DNA from: an uncultured Carboxylicivirga sp.
GTDB lineage: Bacteria > Bacteroidota > Bacteroidia > Bacteroidales > Marinilabiliaceae
Length of the DNA: 64,000 nt
Reading direction: 5' to 3'
NCBI RefSeq assembly: GCF_963668385.1
Contig: NZ_OY764327.1
Location: forward strand, 2,232,001 to 2,296,000
Made by a program: the position numbers and the translations under genes. The notes under the pieces were generated by a model. That model searched no databases and had not been told where the DNA came from. It worked only from the letters and a program-made list of their open reading frames with translations. Below, in pieces: positions 1-7,249 of this stretch (positions within the stretch are counted from its first letter, which is position 1; every line of letters starts with the position of its first letter).

Positions 1-35
1 CAAAAGAGAGGGATTCTTAACGCATTAGACTGAAA

Positions 36-62
36 CTATGGGGTGTTATTAATAACCCATAG
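36..62 (-). terminator. possible terminator hairpin
   Basis: An imperfect inverted repeat (CTATGG...CCATAG with an inner GTTATT/AATAAC) lies just past the stop of the small minus-strand gene that follows. The T-run is weak, so this is only a candidate terminator. Confidence 0.35.
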
Positions 63-74
63 CTTACCTTCATC

Positions 75-296
75 TTACTCATCATCTTCTTCCGAGTAAT
101 CATCATTCAGGTCTTCCAAATGGTCAATCATTTCAATAATAGCCTGGCTGTGTTCCTCTGGTTCGTATTCTACTTTAACAAGGATTTCATCATCTTCATT
201 TGTGCCAATGATTGCGCCTTCAAGTTCATACTCTCCCAATAACCCGGCAAATTCAACCATTAAATCTTCCGAAACATTAAATGTTCTAATCTTCAT
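75..296 (-). CDS. small acidic hypothetical protein
   Basis: A 73-residue cytoplasmic protein with no signal peptide or membrane segment. It is strongly acidic, with a C-terminal tail made almost only of Asp and Glu (DLNDDYSEEDDE). The N-terminal half could form a small alpha/beta fold. The start follows an A/T-rich stretch typical of Bacteroidetes leaders. I do not recognise the family. It is on the same strand as the DUF4248-like gene 72 bp upstream and may be cotranscribed with it. Both are small accessory-type genes at the edge of a gene-poor region. The ORF looks real because it is compact, has a hairpin after it and does not overlap a larger gene. Confidence 0.6.
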   Translation of the reverse strand: MKIRTFNVSEDLMVEFAGLLGEYELEGAIIGTNEDDEILVKVEYEPEEHSQAIIEMIDHLEDLNDDYSEEDDE

Positions 297-368
297 AATT
301 TTAAATTTTAATTAAACAAAAAATTGACTACTCATTTCGGGGGAGGGAGTATTGTCTAATATGGTGTA

Positions 369-602
369 TTACAGCTCCTCAAACTCTTCTGGCTCAACAC
401 AGAAATGTTCGAGTATTAATAAAAGTTGCTGCTTGTTGTAGTAGTGCCGTTTAGTATGACCAGCTTTCGCAATCTGCCTTTTTAAATCGGGGCATGTGTC
501 TATTTCACGCCTTAGATGCTGCATGGCAGATTTAATTGAGACACTATTAGGATATAACTTTGTTACTAACTCTTGCTTTAATATTGTTCTGCGATTTATC
601 AT
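369..602 (-). CDS. DUF4248-like small protein
   Basis: This 77-residue protein resembles the Bacteroidetes DUF4248 family: an N-terminal ILKQELVTKLYP segment, a central LRREIDTCPDL helix, and a C-terminal block with HTKRHYYNKQQ followed by LLLILEHF. Family members are short, of unknown function, and often found in accessory or mobile regions; that is known of the family from memory, not shown here. No catalytic residues are evident. The basic middle and helical layout would suit a nucleic-acid-binding or adaptor role, but this is inference. The downstream neighbour is the small acidic gene on the same strand. Confidence 0.6.
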   Translation of the reverse strand: MINRRTILKQELVTKLYPNSVSIKSAMQHLRREIDTCPDLKRQIAKAGHTKRHYYNKQQLLLILEHFCVEPEEFEEL

Positions 603-1489
603 AGCGATGAATTTTATTTAGATAATTGATTTTTTTTAGAGGAATTGATGTTGAGAATAGAATACAACTGTAGAACCTTGATATTTCGCATAATAAATCG
701 AAACATAAGGCAATAAATCAAAAAACACTTAGGGACTATAAACACGAAAAGCCCCTGAACGGAGCTTATTTTAAAAGAATCGACATGTATTTTCGGCATA
801 ATTATAAAAATTACACCCTTGACAATTAGCAAAGGCAAATATATAATTTTAGCTGAAAATTGCTGAAAGTTTTCGCTTGAATTTATTTGTAGCGGATTAA
901 TTAACATATCTCGAATTCTAATAAGTTAATCAAGTACTCCGCTACGGATTACAGTAGAAATTGCCTCTAAATCTTCAAGGATATAGTTCGAAATTTGACC
1001 GCTTGGGATCACAAATCCTCCTGATTATCAGGAGGATTTTTTTGTTTAAGTAATGAGTATGTATACGCAAATTTAACTTTTTTATATAAAATCAATTGGA
1101 CTGTTGCTATTTGTGCGTTTTGTATTTAGCTGTTGATAATACATCTCATTACGAAAAGCATTGGTTGTGATTTCATTTGTTTGTGTATACAGCTTTATCT
1201 GGATTTTAGCTTACCTAAGCTGAAAATTGTTTATGAGGAATAGACTGTCAGGACAAGTAAATTATAGCATGTTTTATTTCAACATTATTGTATGTGTAGC
1301 AGGTTGTTTACTTTTTTAGATTTGCTGTTAAGTATAAAAAGCAGATGGTTAATCAAGTAAAATAATCTGTTAATCACAATACAATAAAATTAAGTGTTAC
1401 GATTGAGGTGTTTTTGCAATTAACCTATAATTAATGTGATGAAGGATTGAAGCTGTTGGAGATGTCTAACGTATAAAAATCCATTTTTT
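603..1489. other. gene-poor stretch of 887 bp
   Basis: I see no convincing gene on either strand. A minus ORF at 614-907 has low-complexity, Ile/Phe-rich composition and no recognisable domain, so it is not called. The only clear signal is a strong plus-strand terminator near 1014-1043 with no gene before it. The rest is very AT-rich. Confidence 0.6.
1014..1043 (+). terminator. orphan strong terminator
   Basis: A perfect 11-bp stem (AATCCTCCTGA / TCAGGAGGATT) with a 3-nt loop is followed by a T-run, a classic intrinsic terminator on the plus strand. No plus-strand gene precedes it. It may end an unannotated RNA, or be left over from a lost tRNA or gene. Confidence 0.75.
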
Positions 1490-2149
1490 ATGGCAGTAAT
1501 GATTCCGGAGCGTCGCTCCACAGAAATGCATCTGAACACGGCATATCGACATATGCGTTTATGTTCGCAGGTGAAAGGAGCCGAGTCGCTTATTCAACCC
1601 ATTAGAAAAGTTATTGATGAATTAAAATCGGCCAGTGTCAAATCCGAAGAAGCCAAAATTACCAAAGAAGCGGCTTACGATCTGGTTTGTATGCAGGATG
1701 CTGTTCTCGACGATGAAATACGTACCTTCTTTGATGAGGTAAAAATGTTTGATCGTAAAAATCCTACCGTTAAGGTGATGAAAGCACTGTTTCCGGAAGA
1801 AAGCTTCGGTAAAATTGTAAATGCTCCCTTATATGCTGAGCCCGATGAGGCTGAAAAGATTTTAACCCGCTTACAACGTTTGGGAGAAGAGCATACTTTG
1901 CAAAAAGATCAGGAGGGTTTACAAAATGCTATTACAAGCTCGCGCGAAGGTTTAAGTAATTACAATCATTTAATTTCGCAATGGAAAATGGCCGAGGCCG
2001 AAGAAGAAATAGCTAAAGCTAACTTGCGCCGTCAATACGAACATAACTATCTTGATGCGATAAAATTGTTTGATAAGCGTTTTGCACAGCGATTGTTTCC
2101 AAATCTTACAAGAGCGGCTAAAATCGAAAGCGAAGTAGTAGAGAATTAA
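1490..2149 (+). CDS. hypothetical helical protein
   Basis: A 219-residue protein without signal peptide or membrane segments, predicted from composition to be nearly all helical, rich in Glu, Lys and Ala. The stretch at about residues 125-190 has heptad-like spacing and could be a coiled coil. There are no recognisable catalytic motifs and I cannot assign a family. It stands alone, with about 890 bp of gene-free DNA before it and its own terminator after it, so it is probably monocistronic. Codon use looks ordinary for the window. It may be a structural or regulatory cytoplasmic protein, but no function can be supported. An alternative start 9 bp downstream (ATG at 1499) is possible. Confidence 0.7.
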   Translation: MAVMIPERRSTEMHLNTAYRHMRLCSQVKGAESLIQPIRKVIDELKSASVKSEEAKITKEAAYDLVCMQDAVLDDEIRTFFDEVKMFDRKNPTVKVMKALFPEESFGKIVNAPLYAEPDEAEKILTRLQRLGEEHTLQKDQEGLQNAITSSREGLSNYNHLISQWKMAEAEEEIAKANLRRQYEHNYLDAIKLFDKRFAQRLFPNLTRAAKIESEVVEN

Positions 2150-2175
2150 AATAAAATTTAGTGTAAATATGGTTT

Positions 2176-2216
2176 AATCCCCGCCTTTTCTTATTGTAAG
2201 ATGCCGGGGATTTTTC
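2176..2216 (+). terminator. intrinsic terminator
   Basis: AATCCCCG and CGGGGATT form an 8-bp stem around a 21-nt loop, followed by a T-rich run, just after the stop of the helical protein gene. Confidence 0.75.
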
Positions 2217-2461
2217 TATTAAAGAAGTCTCTGTGGCACTAAGAAGATTCAAACATGAGCGAAAGCTCTGGTCTTGAGTTTATTAGAGTGACATGTAATT
2301 AATGTGTTCTGGGAATATCAAATTAGAGACCTTTAGGGGGTTATTAGAGTTTTCAGACATTACAACCAGAGATAATTCATGAAAGCTACAATTGTTATTC
2401 CACTCAAAAAACAGATTAAAAAATGATGACGAGGTGTTTTGTATGTTACATACAGTTGGTA

Positions 2462-2715
2462 AAAGTTTTGACGCATGCTTTATGATGAATAAAAGTACTT
2501 AACTACAAAAAAGTAAATGCTTTCTTTCGTTAAAAAGCATTTGAAAAATAAATGACGGATGCTTTCTTTTGCAATAAAGCTCATAAAAAAACGCTGACGC
2601 ATGCCTTTTTAACTTTAGGTGCACGCGAAAAAATATTGACGTATGCTTTTAAACTAAAAAAATTATATAAAAAAGTTTTGACGTGTTATTTTGAGGTTAA
2701 AAAGCGGTGGTTTAT
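2462..2715 (+). repeat. six-copy 42-bp tandem repeat
   Basis: A core close to TTGACGCATGCTTT recurs with TGAC (or its degenerate equivalent) at 2469, 2511, 2553, 2595, 2637 and 2679, exactly 42 bp apart. The copy at 2511 is the most degenerate (GTAAATGCTTTC). The remainder of each unit is variable and A-rich, usually ending AAAAAA. Because 42 is divisible by three the repeats stay in one reading frame. The last four units are read through in the small ORF at 2552-2740, and the first two contain stops. It is not a CRISPR: the conserved core is only about 14 bp and lacks dyad symmetry. Confidence 0.8.
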
Positions 2716-2740
2716 GTTTGATAAAGGAATTTGTATTTAA
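2552..2740 (+). CDS. 14-residue-repeat micro-ORF
   Basis: A possible 62-residue basic protein made of four 14-residue units, each opening with (M/L)T-x-(A/Y)-F and ending with Lys-rich residues, then a tail WFMFDKGICI. It is read from the 42-bp tandem repeat, so its openness may simply reflect the repeat period. In its favour, a good terminator begins three bases after the stop. Against it, there is no clear promoter or family match and the two upstream repeat units are closed by stops. It could equally be a decayed repeat protein or non-coding repeat DNA. Confidence 0.3.
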   Translation: MTDAFFCNKAHKKTLTHAFLTLGAREKILTYAFKLKKLYKKVLTCYFEVKKRWFMFDKGICI

Positions 2741-2743
2741 ACA

Positions 2744-2777
2744 GAGGTAAAACCTAATTCATTACCTCGATTTTTTT
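2744..2777 (+). terminator. intrinsic terminator after 42-bp repeat
   Basis: GAGGTAA / TTACCTC stem (7 bp) with an 11-nt loop, followed by GATTTTTTT. It lies right behind the repeat ORF, suggesting that the repeat region is transcribed on the plus strand. Confidence 0.7.
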
Positions 2778-2928
2778 CATGCATACCTCAATTATACTTT
2801 TAGGCAGAATTGATGATGAGGGGATAAATAGTTTACTTATTCTGATGAATATTTGAACAGAAAAGAAACATAGTCAATGCTTGCTCGTAAATGGTGTCAT
2901 CTTATTTCATAATTCATACTAAAATTAA

Positions 2929-3411
2929 ATGACCTTAAACAAATTTATGGCCCTAGTTGCGCTGTCGGTTTGTGCCACTACTGTGTGTGCACAAGAGGCA
3001 TGCGTTACCAGCGGGAATATTGCCGATGGAACCGGAGGTAAGGCTACTTATGTGGTAGGACAAGTGGTATATAATCATCATCAAAGTGCCGATGTTTCAA
3101 TGACCCAGGGTGTTTTGCAGCCATACGAAATTTCGGTGGTAACAGGTGTTGAAAACAAAGACATTGTATTGGAGATGATAGCTTATCCGAATCCGGTATC
3201 GGATTATCTGATGTTAAAGTGGAACACAAGCGAAAAACTCAGCGATCTCCAGGTTTGCTTGTATACATCAGAAGGCAGTCTTATTAAGCAAAATAAGGTG
3301 GATACCAATCCTGCTCAGATCTCAATGACTAAGTGCATCCCGGGAATTTATCTGCTTCAGGTAATAAGTGGAGATAAAATCATTAAAACATTTAAAATTA
3401 TTAAGCATTAG
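2929..3411 (+). CDS. T9SS-exported protein with type A sorting domain
   Basis: A 160-residue secreted protein. Residues 1-21 are a signal peptide ending near CAQEA. Residues from about 85 to the end match the T9SS type A C-terminal sorting domain: YPNPVSDYLML, a central LYTSEGSLI strand, and a closing PGIYLLQVISGDKIIKTFKI. Such proteins cross the inner membrane by Sec and the outer membrane by T9SS, where the sorting domain is normally removed. The mature part (about residues 22-80) is only some 60 residues and of unknown function; it contains a GNIADGTGGKATYVVGQ segment often seen at the start of such cargo. The gene is 15 bp before the large repeat protein, so the two are probably cotranscribed. 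Confidence 0.85.
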   Translation: MTLNKFMALVALSVCATTVCAQEACVTSGNIADGTGGKATYVVGQVVYNHHQSADVSMTQGVLQPYEISVVTGVENKDIVLEMIAYPNPVSDYLMLKWNTSEKLSDLQVCLYTSEGSLIKQNKVDTNPAQISMTKCIPGIYLLQVISGDKIIKTFKIIKH

Positions 3412-3426
3412 CCAAAACAACCCATT

Positions 3427-5895
3427 ATGAAAAGAATATTTACATTAGTTATTTCATTTTTACTGGTATGTAGTGTGTTTGCACAAACGCCCGAATTAAT
3501 AAGCTATCAGGCTGTCTTACGTAATTCGTCTAACGAATTATTAGCCAATCAATCGGTTGGAATGCAAATAAGTATATTGCAAGGTTCGATAGATGGTGAA
3601 GCCATTTATACCGAAACACATTCGGCTCAAACCAATTCTAGTGGACTGGTGAGTGTTGCAATCGGAGGAGGAAATGTTACCTATGGAGAATTCAAAGAAA
3701 TACAATGGGGTGCCGATACCTATTTTATAAAAACAGAAACAGATCCTGCTGGGGGGAGTAATTATACTATTACGGGTGTTAGTCAGTTATTAAGCGTGCC
3801 ATACGCATTACATGCCAAAACGGCCGAAAGAGTTGTGAATGGGGGATTTTCTGTTGAGGTTGAGGTAACTAATGCTTCTTCTTATACCAATTATGATGAT
3901 TCGGACGGAGGTGTAAGTATTTCCTTTGTTGGAGGAACTCCTCCTTATAAATACTTTTTTACAGAAGCCGGGGTGTCATCAGATAACTTTGGCCAGGTAG
4001 AAGGAAATACATACAACAATCAAATTACATTTGACGAGTTAAGTTCCGACTATTATGAGTTTTATGCAGAAGATGCAAACGGGGCTTACACTCAACGTAA
4101 AGTATATATAGGTCATAATTCTCCTATCGTGTATATTTCAAATATGAAAAGTTCGTGTACTAATATTGCAACCGGATCATTCGATATGAAAATAGAAGGT
4201 GGTACTCCCGGATATCAATATAGTATTAATAGTAATGCTTATTTACCTTATAACACAGATGGTATTACCATTGACAACGTTAGTGGTTATGTAGATGTTG
4301 AAGTGGTTGATGCAGCAGGTAAGAGAGGGGTGGTATTTGCAGATGGAAAGAATGATAGAGAAAGTAGTGGTTTTAATATCCCTTATTATAAACCTGATTT
4401 ATCTTTAACTCCGGTGGATGCCTGTGGAGATAGTGATGGTGGTATAAATATTACTGTTGATGCCAATGCTGATGACGTTCCATATACTTATGAATGGTAT
4501 ACTTATAAATACGATGAATATAAAGGGAATGAATCGGAAGTTCTGATATCAACCGATCAGGATTTGACGGGTGTTGGTCCTGGATATTATAATGTAAAGG
4601 TAACTAATGCCGAAGGATGCCAGTCGGAGGCGATTGGTACTGGTGTGGGGTATACGTTTCAGCCAGGAATCAATTCTAATTCATCATGCCACGGAATTGA
4701 TATAAGCATTTTAAACTATACGGGATCGGTGTCGTATGAGTGGTCGGCAAGTAACGATTTTGAAACCATTATTTCAACCGATCAAGATTTAACCGGTGTG
4801 GAGAGTGGAGAGTATTATTTAAGAATGACCAATGAAGAGGGGTGTGTGAGCACTGCATATTCATTTAATTACAGATCATATATGGGTTCTGAAATAAATT
4901 ATAATGTTACACATTCTTGTACCGGTGAAGATAATAGTAGTATTGAGGTTTTTGTTGAATATTTCGATGGAGAAACAGTTACTTACGAATGGGCCACAGA
5001 TGAGGATTTTACCAATGTGATTTCTACTGATAAAGATTTAACTAATGTAGTGGTGCCTGAAGGTGAATATTCTACAATATATTATTTCAGAATGACCAAC
5101 GAAGAAGGGTGTCAGTCTCGTGTATATAGTATTGAGATGTACAAGGAAGAATTTAATATTTCGCTAAATGAAGAGATTAATCGACCATGTTCGGGATCGG
5201 AAAACGGAAGCATTAATATTACTCCGGATTACGATGGAACTTTAACGTATGAGTGGGCTGCTGATTCTGAGTTTGATAATATTGTTTCAACCGAAGAGGA
5301 TTTGATAAATGTAGGTCAGCCAGATAATGGTTATTATTATTTACGTATTACCAATGAGAAAGGCTGTAGTGGAATGTATAGTTTTGAGTTTTACAATACT
5401 TATTTAGAGATATCATTAAATGAAGAGATTAATCGACCATGTTCGGGATCGGAAAACGGAAGTATTAGTATTACTCCCGATTACGATGGAACTTTAACGT
5501 ACCAATGGGCAGCAGATAGTAATTTTGAAATTATTATATCCGATCAGGAAGATTTATCCGGGGTGCCCTCAGGTAATTATTATTTAAAAATTATCAGCAA
5601 CGATGGTTGTTCAATGACAAGCAGTTTTTATTTATGGGGGTTTAGTATAGATTACGAAAGCTATATTACAGCTGCCTCTTCTGAGTCTGCAACAGATGGA
5701 TCAGTTCAAATAAGTATACAAACTGAAGGGACTTTTACTTACGAGTGGGCCACAGATTATGAAATGACCAATGTTATTTCAACCGAAGAGGATTTGATGA
5801 ATGTGGCGGCGGGATATTATTATCTTCGAATAACAGATACAGAAGGTAATATGTGTGCAGGAAGTATTAATCAATTTCAGGTAACCTCAAATTAA
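3427..5895 (+). CDS. secreted SprB-repeat-like adhesin
   Basis: An 822-residue exported protein with a signal peptide (cleavage near residue 20, VFAQ). Residues 20-140 form a module common in Bacteroidetes surface proteins: SYQAVLRNSS near the start and LLSVPYALHAKTAE at its end. From about 145 onward there are roughly seven to eight beta-rich repeats of the SprB/PKD-like kind, each with an acidic TYEWA-type strand, a STDQDL or STEEDL turn, and YYLR(M/I)TNEEGC. Two neighbouring repeats are near-identical at DNA level. The C-terminus (NQFQVTSN) is not a recognisable T9SS sorting domain, so the export route past the periplasm is unclear. It is probably an adhesin or matrix protein paired with the small T9SS cargo just upstream. 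Confidence 0.75.
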   Translation: MKRIFTLVISFLLVCSVFAQTPELISYQAVLRNSSNELLANQSVGMQISILQGSIDGEAIYTETHSAQTNSSGLVSVAIGGGNVTYGEFKEIQWGADTYFIKTETDPAGGSNYTITGVSQLLSVPYALHAKTAERVVNGGFSVEVEVTNASSYTNYDDSDGGVSISFVGGTPPYKYFFTEAGVSSDNFGQVEGNTYNNQITFDELSSDYYEFYAEDANGAYTQRKVYIGHNSPIVYISNMKSSCTNIATGSFDMKIEGGTPGYQYSINSNAYLPYNTDGITIDNVSGYVDVEVVDAAGKRGVVFADGKNDRESSGFNIPYYKPDLSLTPVDACGDSDGGINITVDANADDVPYTYEWYTYKYDEYKGNESEVLISTDQDLTGVGPGYYNVKVTNAEGCQSEAIGTGVGYTFQPGINSNSSCHGIDISILNYTGSVSYEWSASNDFETIISTDQDLTGVESGEYYLRMTNEEGCVSTAYSFNYRSYMGSEINYNVTHSCTGEDNSSIEVFVEYFDGETVTYEWATDEDFTNVISTDKDLTNVVVPEGEYSTIYYFRMTNEEGCQSRVYSIEMYKEEFNISLNEEINRPCSGSENGSINITPDYDGTLTYEWAADSEFDNIVSTEEDLINVGQPDNGYYYLRITNEKGCSGMYSFEFYNTYLEISLNEEINRPCSGSENGSISITPDYDGTLTYQWAADSNFEIIISDQEDLSGVPSGNYYLKIISNDGCSMTSSFYLWGFSIDYESYITAASSESATDGSVQISIQTEGTFTYEWATDYEMTNVISTEEDLMNVAAGYYYLRITDTEGNMCAGSINQFQVTSN
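5161..5520 (+). repeat. 252-bp-offset intragenic duplication
   Basis: A stretch of about 108 bp beginning at 5161 recurs at 5413 with only a few changes; both encode (S)LNEEINRPCSGSENGS...DYDGTLTY. The 252-bp offset keeps the frame, pointing to recent expansion of an 84-residue repeat in the adhesin gene. Confidence 0.85.
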
Positions 5896-5920
5896 TTGAG
5901 TTACGTTTACATTTTATAAT

Positions 5921-5953
5921 AGAGAGGTCGTTCATATAGAATGGCCTCTTTTG
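5921..5953 (+). terminator. intrinsic terminator
   Basis: AGAGGTCGTTC pairs, with some G-U, to GAATGGCCTCT and is followed by TTTTG, shortly after the adhesin stop. Confidence 0.65.
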
Positions 5954-6167
5954 TTATTCAGGCAGATATTTTTGTTCTTTTAAACTGTGTATTTACTAAT
6001 ATACCATTTTATAACTTCTTAAGGTGTATAATAAGTACTTTAGTATTATCTATTGTTATTCTAGATGGAGTTTTTTGGAAGTGAAATTCCGAGTAATAAT
6101 AAGTTGGGAAAAACAAGCAGGTGTTCGGGCGCTAGTAGCTTTTAGTTAGCGTAAACACTTTTCTTAT

Positions 6168-7001
6168 CTACTGATATATTTTGGTATTACCTTGCCAATC
6201 TTGTTTTACGCATACTTTTGTATTCTCACCATTTTCCGAAATAAGCAAAGCATCTTTAGCGAGTTTTCCTTTTTTATACTGTAATTCCAGTGCCATGTTT
6301 TCTTCTTCAAACAAAGTTTTTTTCACCAAAGTGTTATTCTCAAAGACCAGTTCTGCGCTTTTATTTCCGGCAAGGTCAAATTCTGTTCGAGGGCCATCTT
6401 TGATTGTAATGTATTTTGATTCGTTGACTGATTTATTAGTATAGTAAGTTGAATCGCTTACATTACCATTTTTATGATATTGAACTATCAGTGTTTTAGA
6501 TAGATCATACATGGTTTCGTAACTGTAATGGCGAGTATTTTTTTGGGTGTAATAAATGCTCTTAAAGGATATACAATCCTCATAAACTGTTGAATGGGTA
6601 TGTCTTTTTTTATCGGCCATTTTCTTTACTTTTTTATCATTGCTTTGAGCAATACTTTTCATCTCCAGCAATTCTTCGGTAATAACCCGACCTTTTCGGT
6701 CAAAAGTAAATCGTTTAAATAGGTTGAATCCGTTGATATAGATGGTGCTGTCTGAAAGTTTACCATTTTTTTGCCAGCTTTTCATTTCAACAGGGGAGCC
6801 CTTCTCAATAATCATTTGCCATGCCAATTGTTGGTTGTCGTAAAATCGTTGACATGTTCCATCATAGTTAGCATTTGTATTTAAATCAACAGCCAATAAT
6901 GAGTGTTCGTTCACCGTGAAAAACTGTTCGTATTGTGCATGTGCATATGTGCAATTGAGAAAAAGTAGTACAGATAATATAAGTGTTGTCTGTGTTTTCA
7001 T
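6168..7001 (-). CDS. exported YwqK-like repeat protein
   Basis: A 277-residue protein with an N-terminal signal peptide (about residues 1-22, ending AHAQ). The rest contains MORN/YwqK-like strands such as WQKNGKLSDSTIYINGF and QYHKNGNVSDSTYYTN, which alternate a KNGK/N turn with short beta strands. Proteins of this type are commonly annotated as YwqK-family, with no firm biochemical role. It is a periplasmic or surface protein of unknown function. It lies alone between the adhesin terminator and the permease gene and is transcribed toward the adhesin. I would not call it an antitoxin: there is no partner gene and it is exported. Confidence 0.6.
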   Translation of the reverse strand: MKTQTTLILSVLLFLNCTYAHAQYEQFFTVNEHSLLAVDLNTNANYDGTCQRFYDNQQLAWQMIIEKGSPVEMKSWQKNGKLSDSTIYINGFNLFKRFTFDRKGRVITEELLEMKSIAQSNDKKVKKMADKKRHTHSTVYEDCISFKSIYYTQKNTRHYSYETMYDLSKTLIVQYHKNGNVSDSTYYTNKSVNESKYITIKDGPRTEFDLAGNKSAELVFENNTLVKKTLFEEENMALELQYKKGKLAKDALLISENGENTKVCVKQDWQGNTKIYQ

Positions 7002-7249
7002 GATACTGGTCGTTGATTCAAAAATGGTTGCAATTCTTACCCAGTATAACGTTAGTAAATAGAAGAAGGTAATGCACTTTACATTAACAACGAGTTGGTT
7101 TTGACCAAAGATAAGAGAGGTGTTTTTTCTTCCATCAATGAGTGTTTTTTATCCATTAAATGTTGATAGGATCCATCGTGTCTTTTAAGTAGGTTAGATA
7201 GGATGCGATCCTGTTGTTTTCACAATAAAGGCAATTAATTAATGCGGAA

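Noticed and set aside
614-907. Open frame of 97 codons on the minus strand
   Set aside because: Low-complexity, Ile/Phe-rich, no domain or start signals; it fits random AT-rich sequence.
920-1012. A tRNA before the orphan terminator
   Set aside because: A TTCGAAAT loop-like string is present, but no stems form a cloverleaf.
2462-2715. CRISPR array
   Set aside because: The conserved part is only about 14 bp, degenerate and not palindromic, and no cas genes are present.
6168-7001. YwqK-type antitoxin of a toxin-antitoxin pair
   Set aside because: The protein has a signal peptide and no toxin gene lies next to it.
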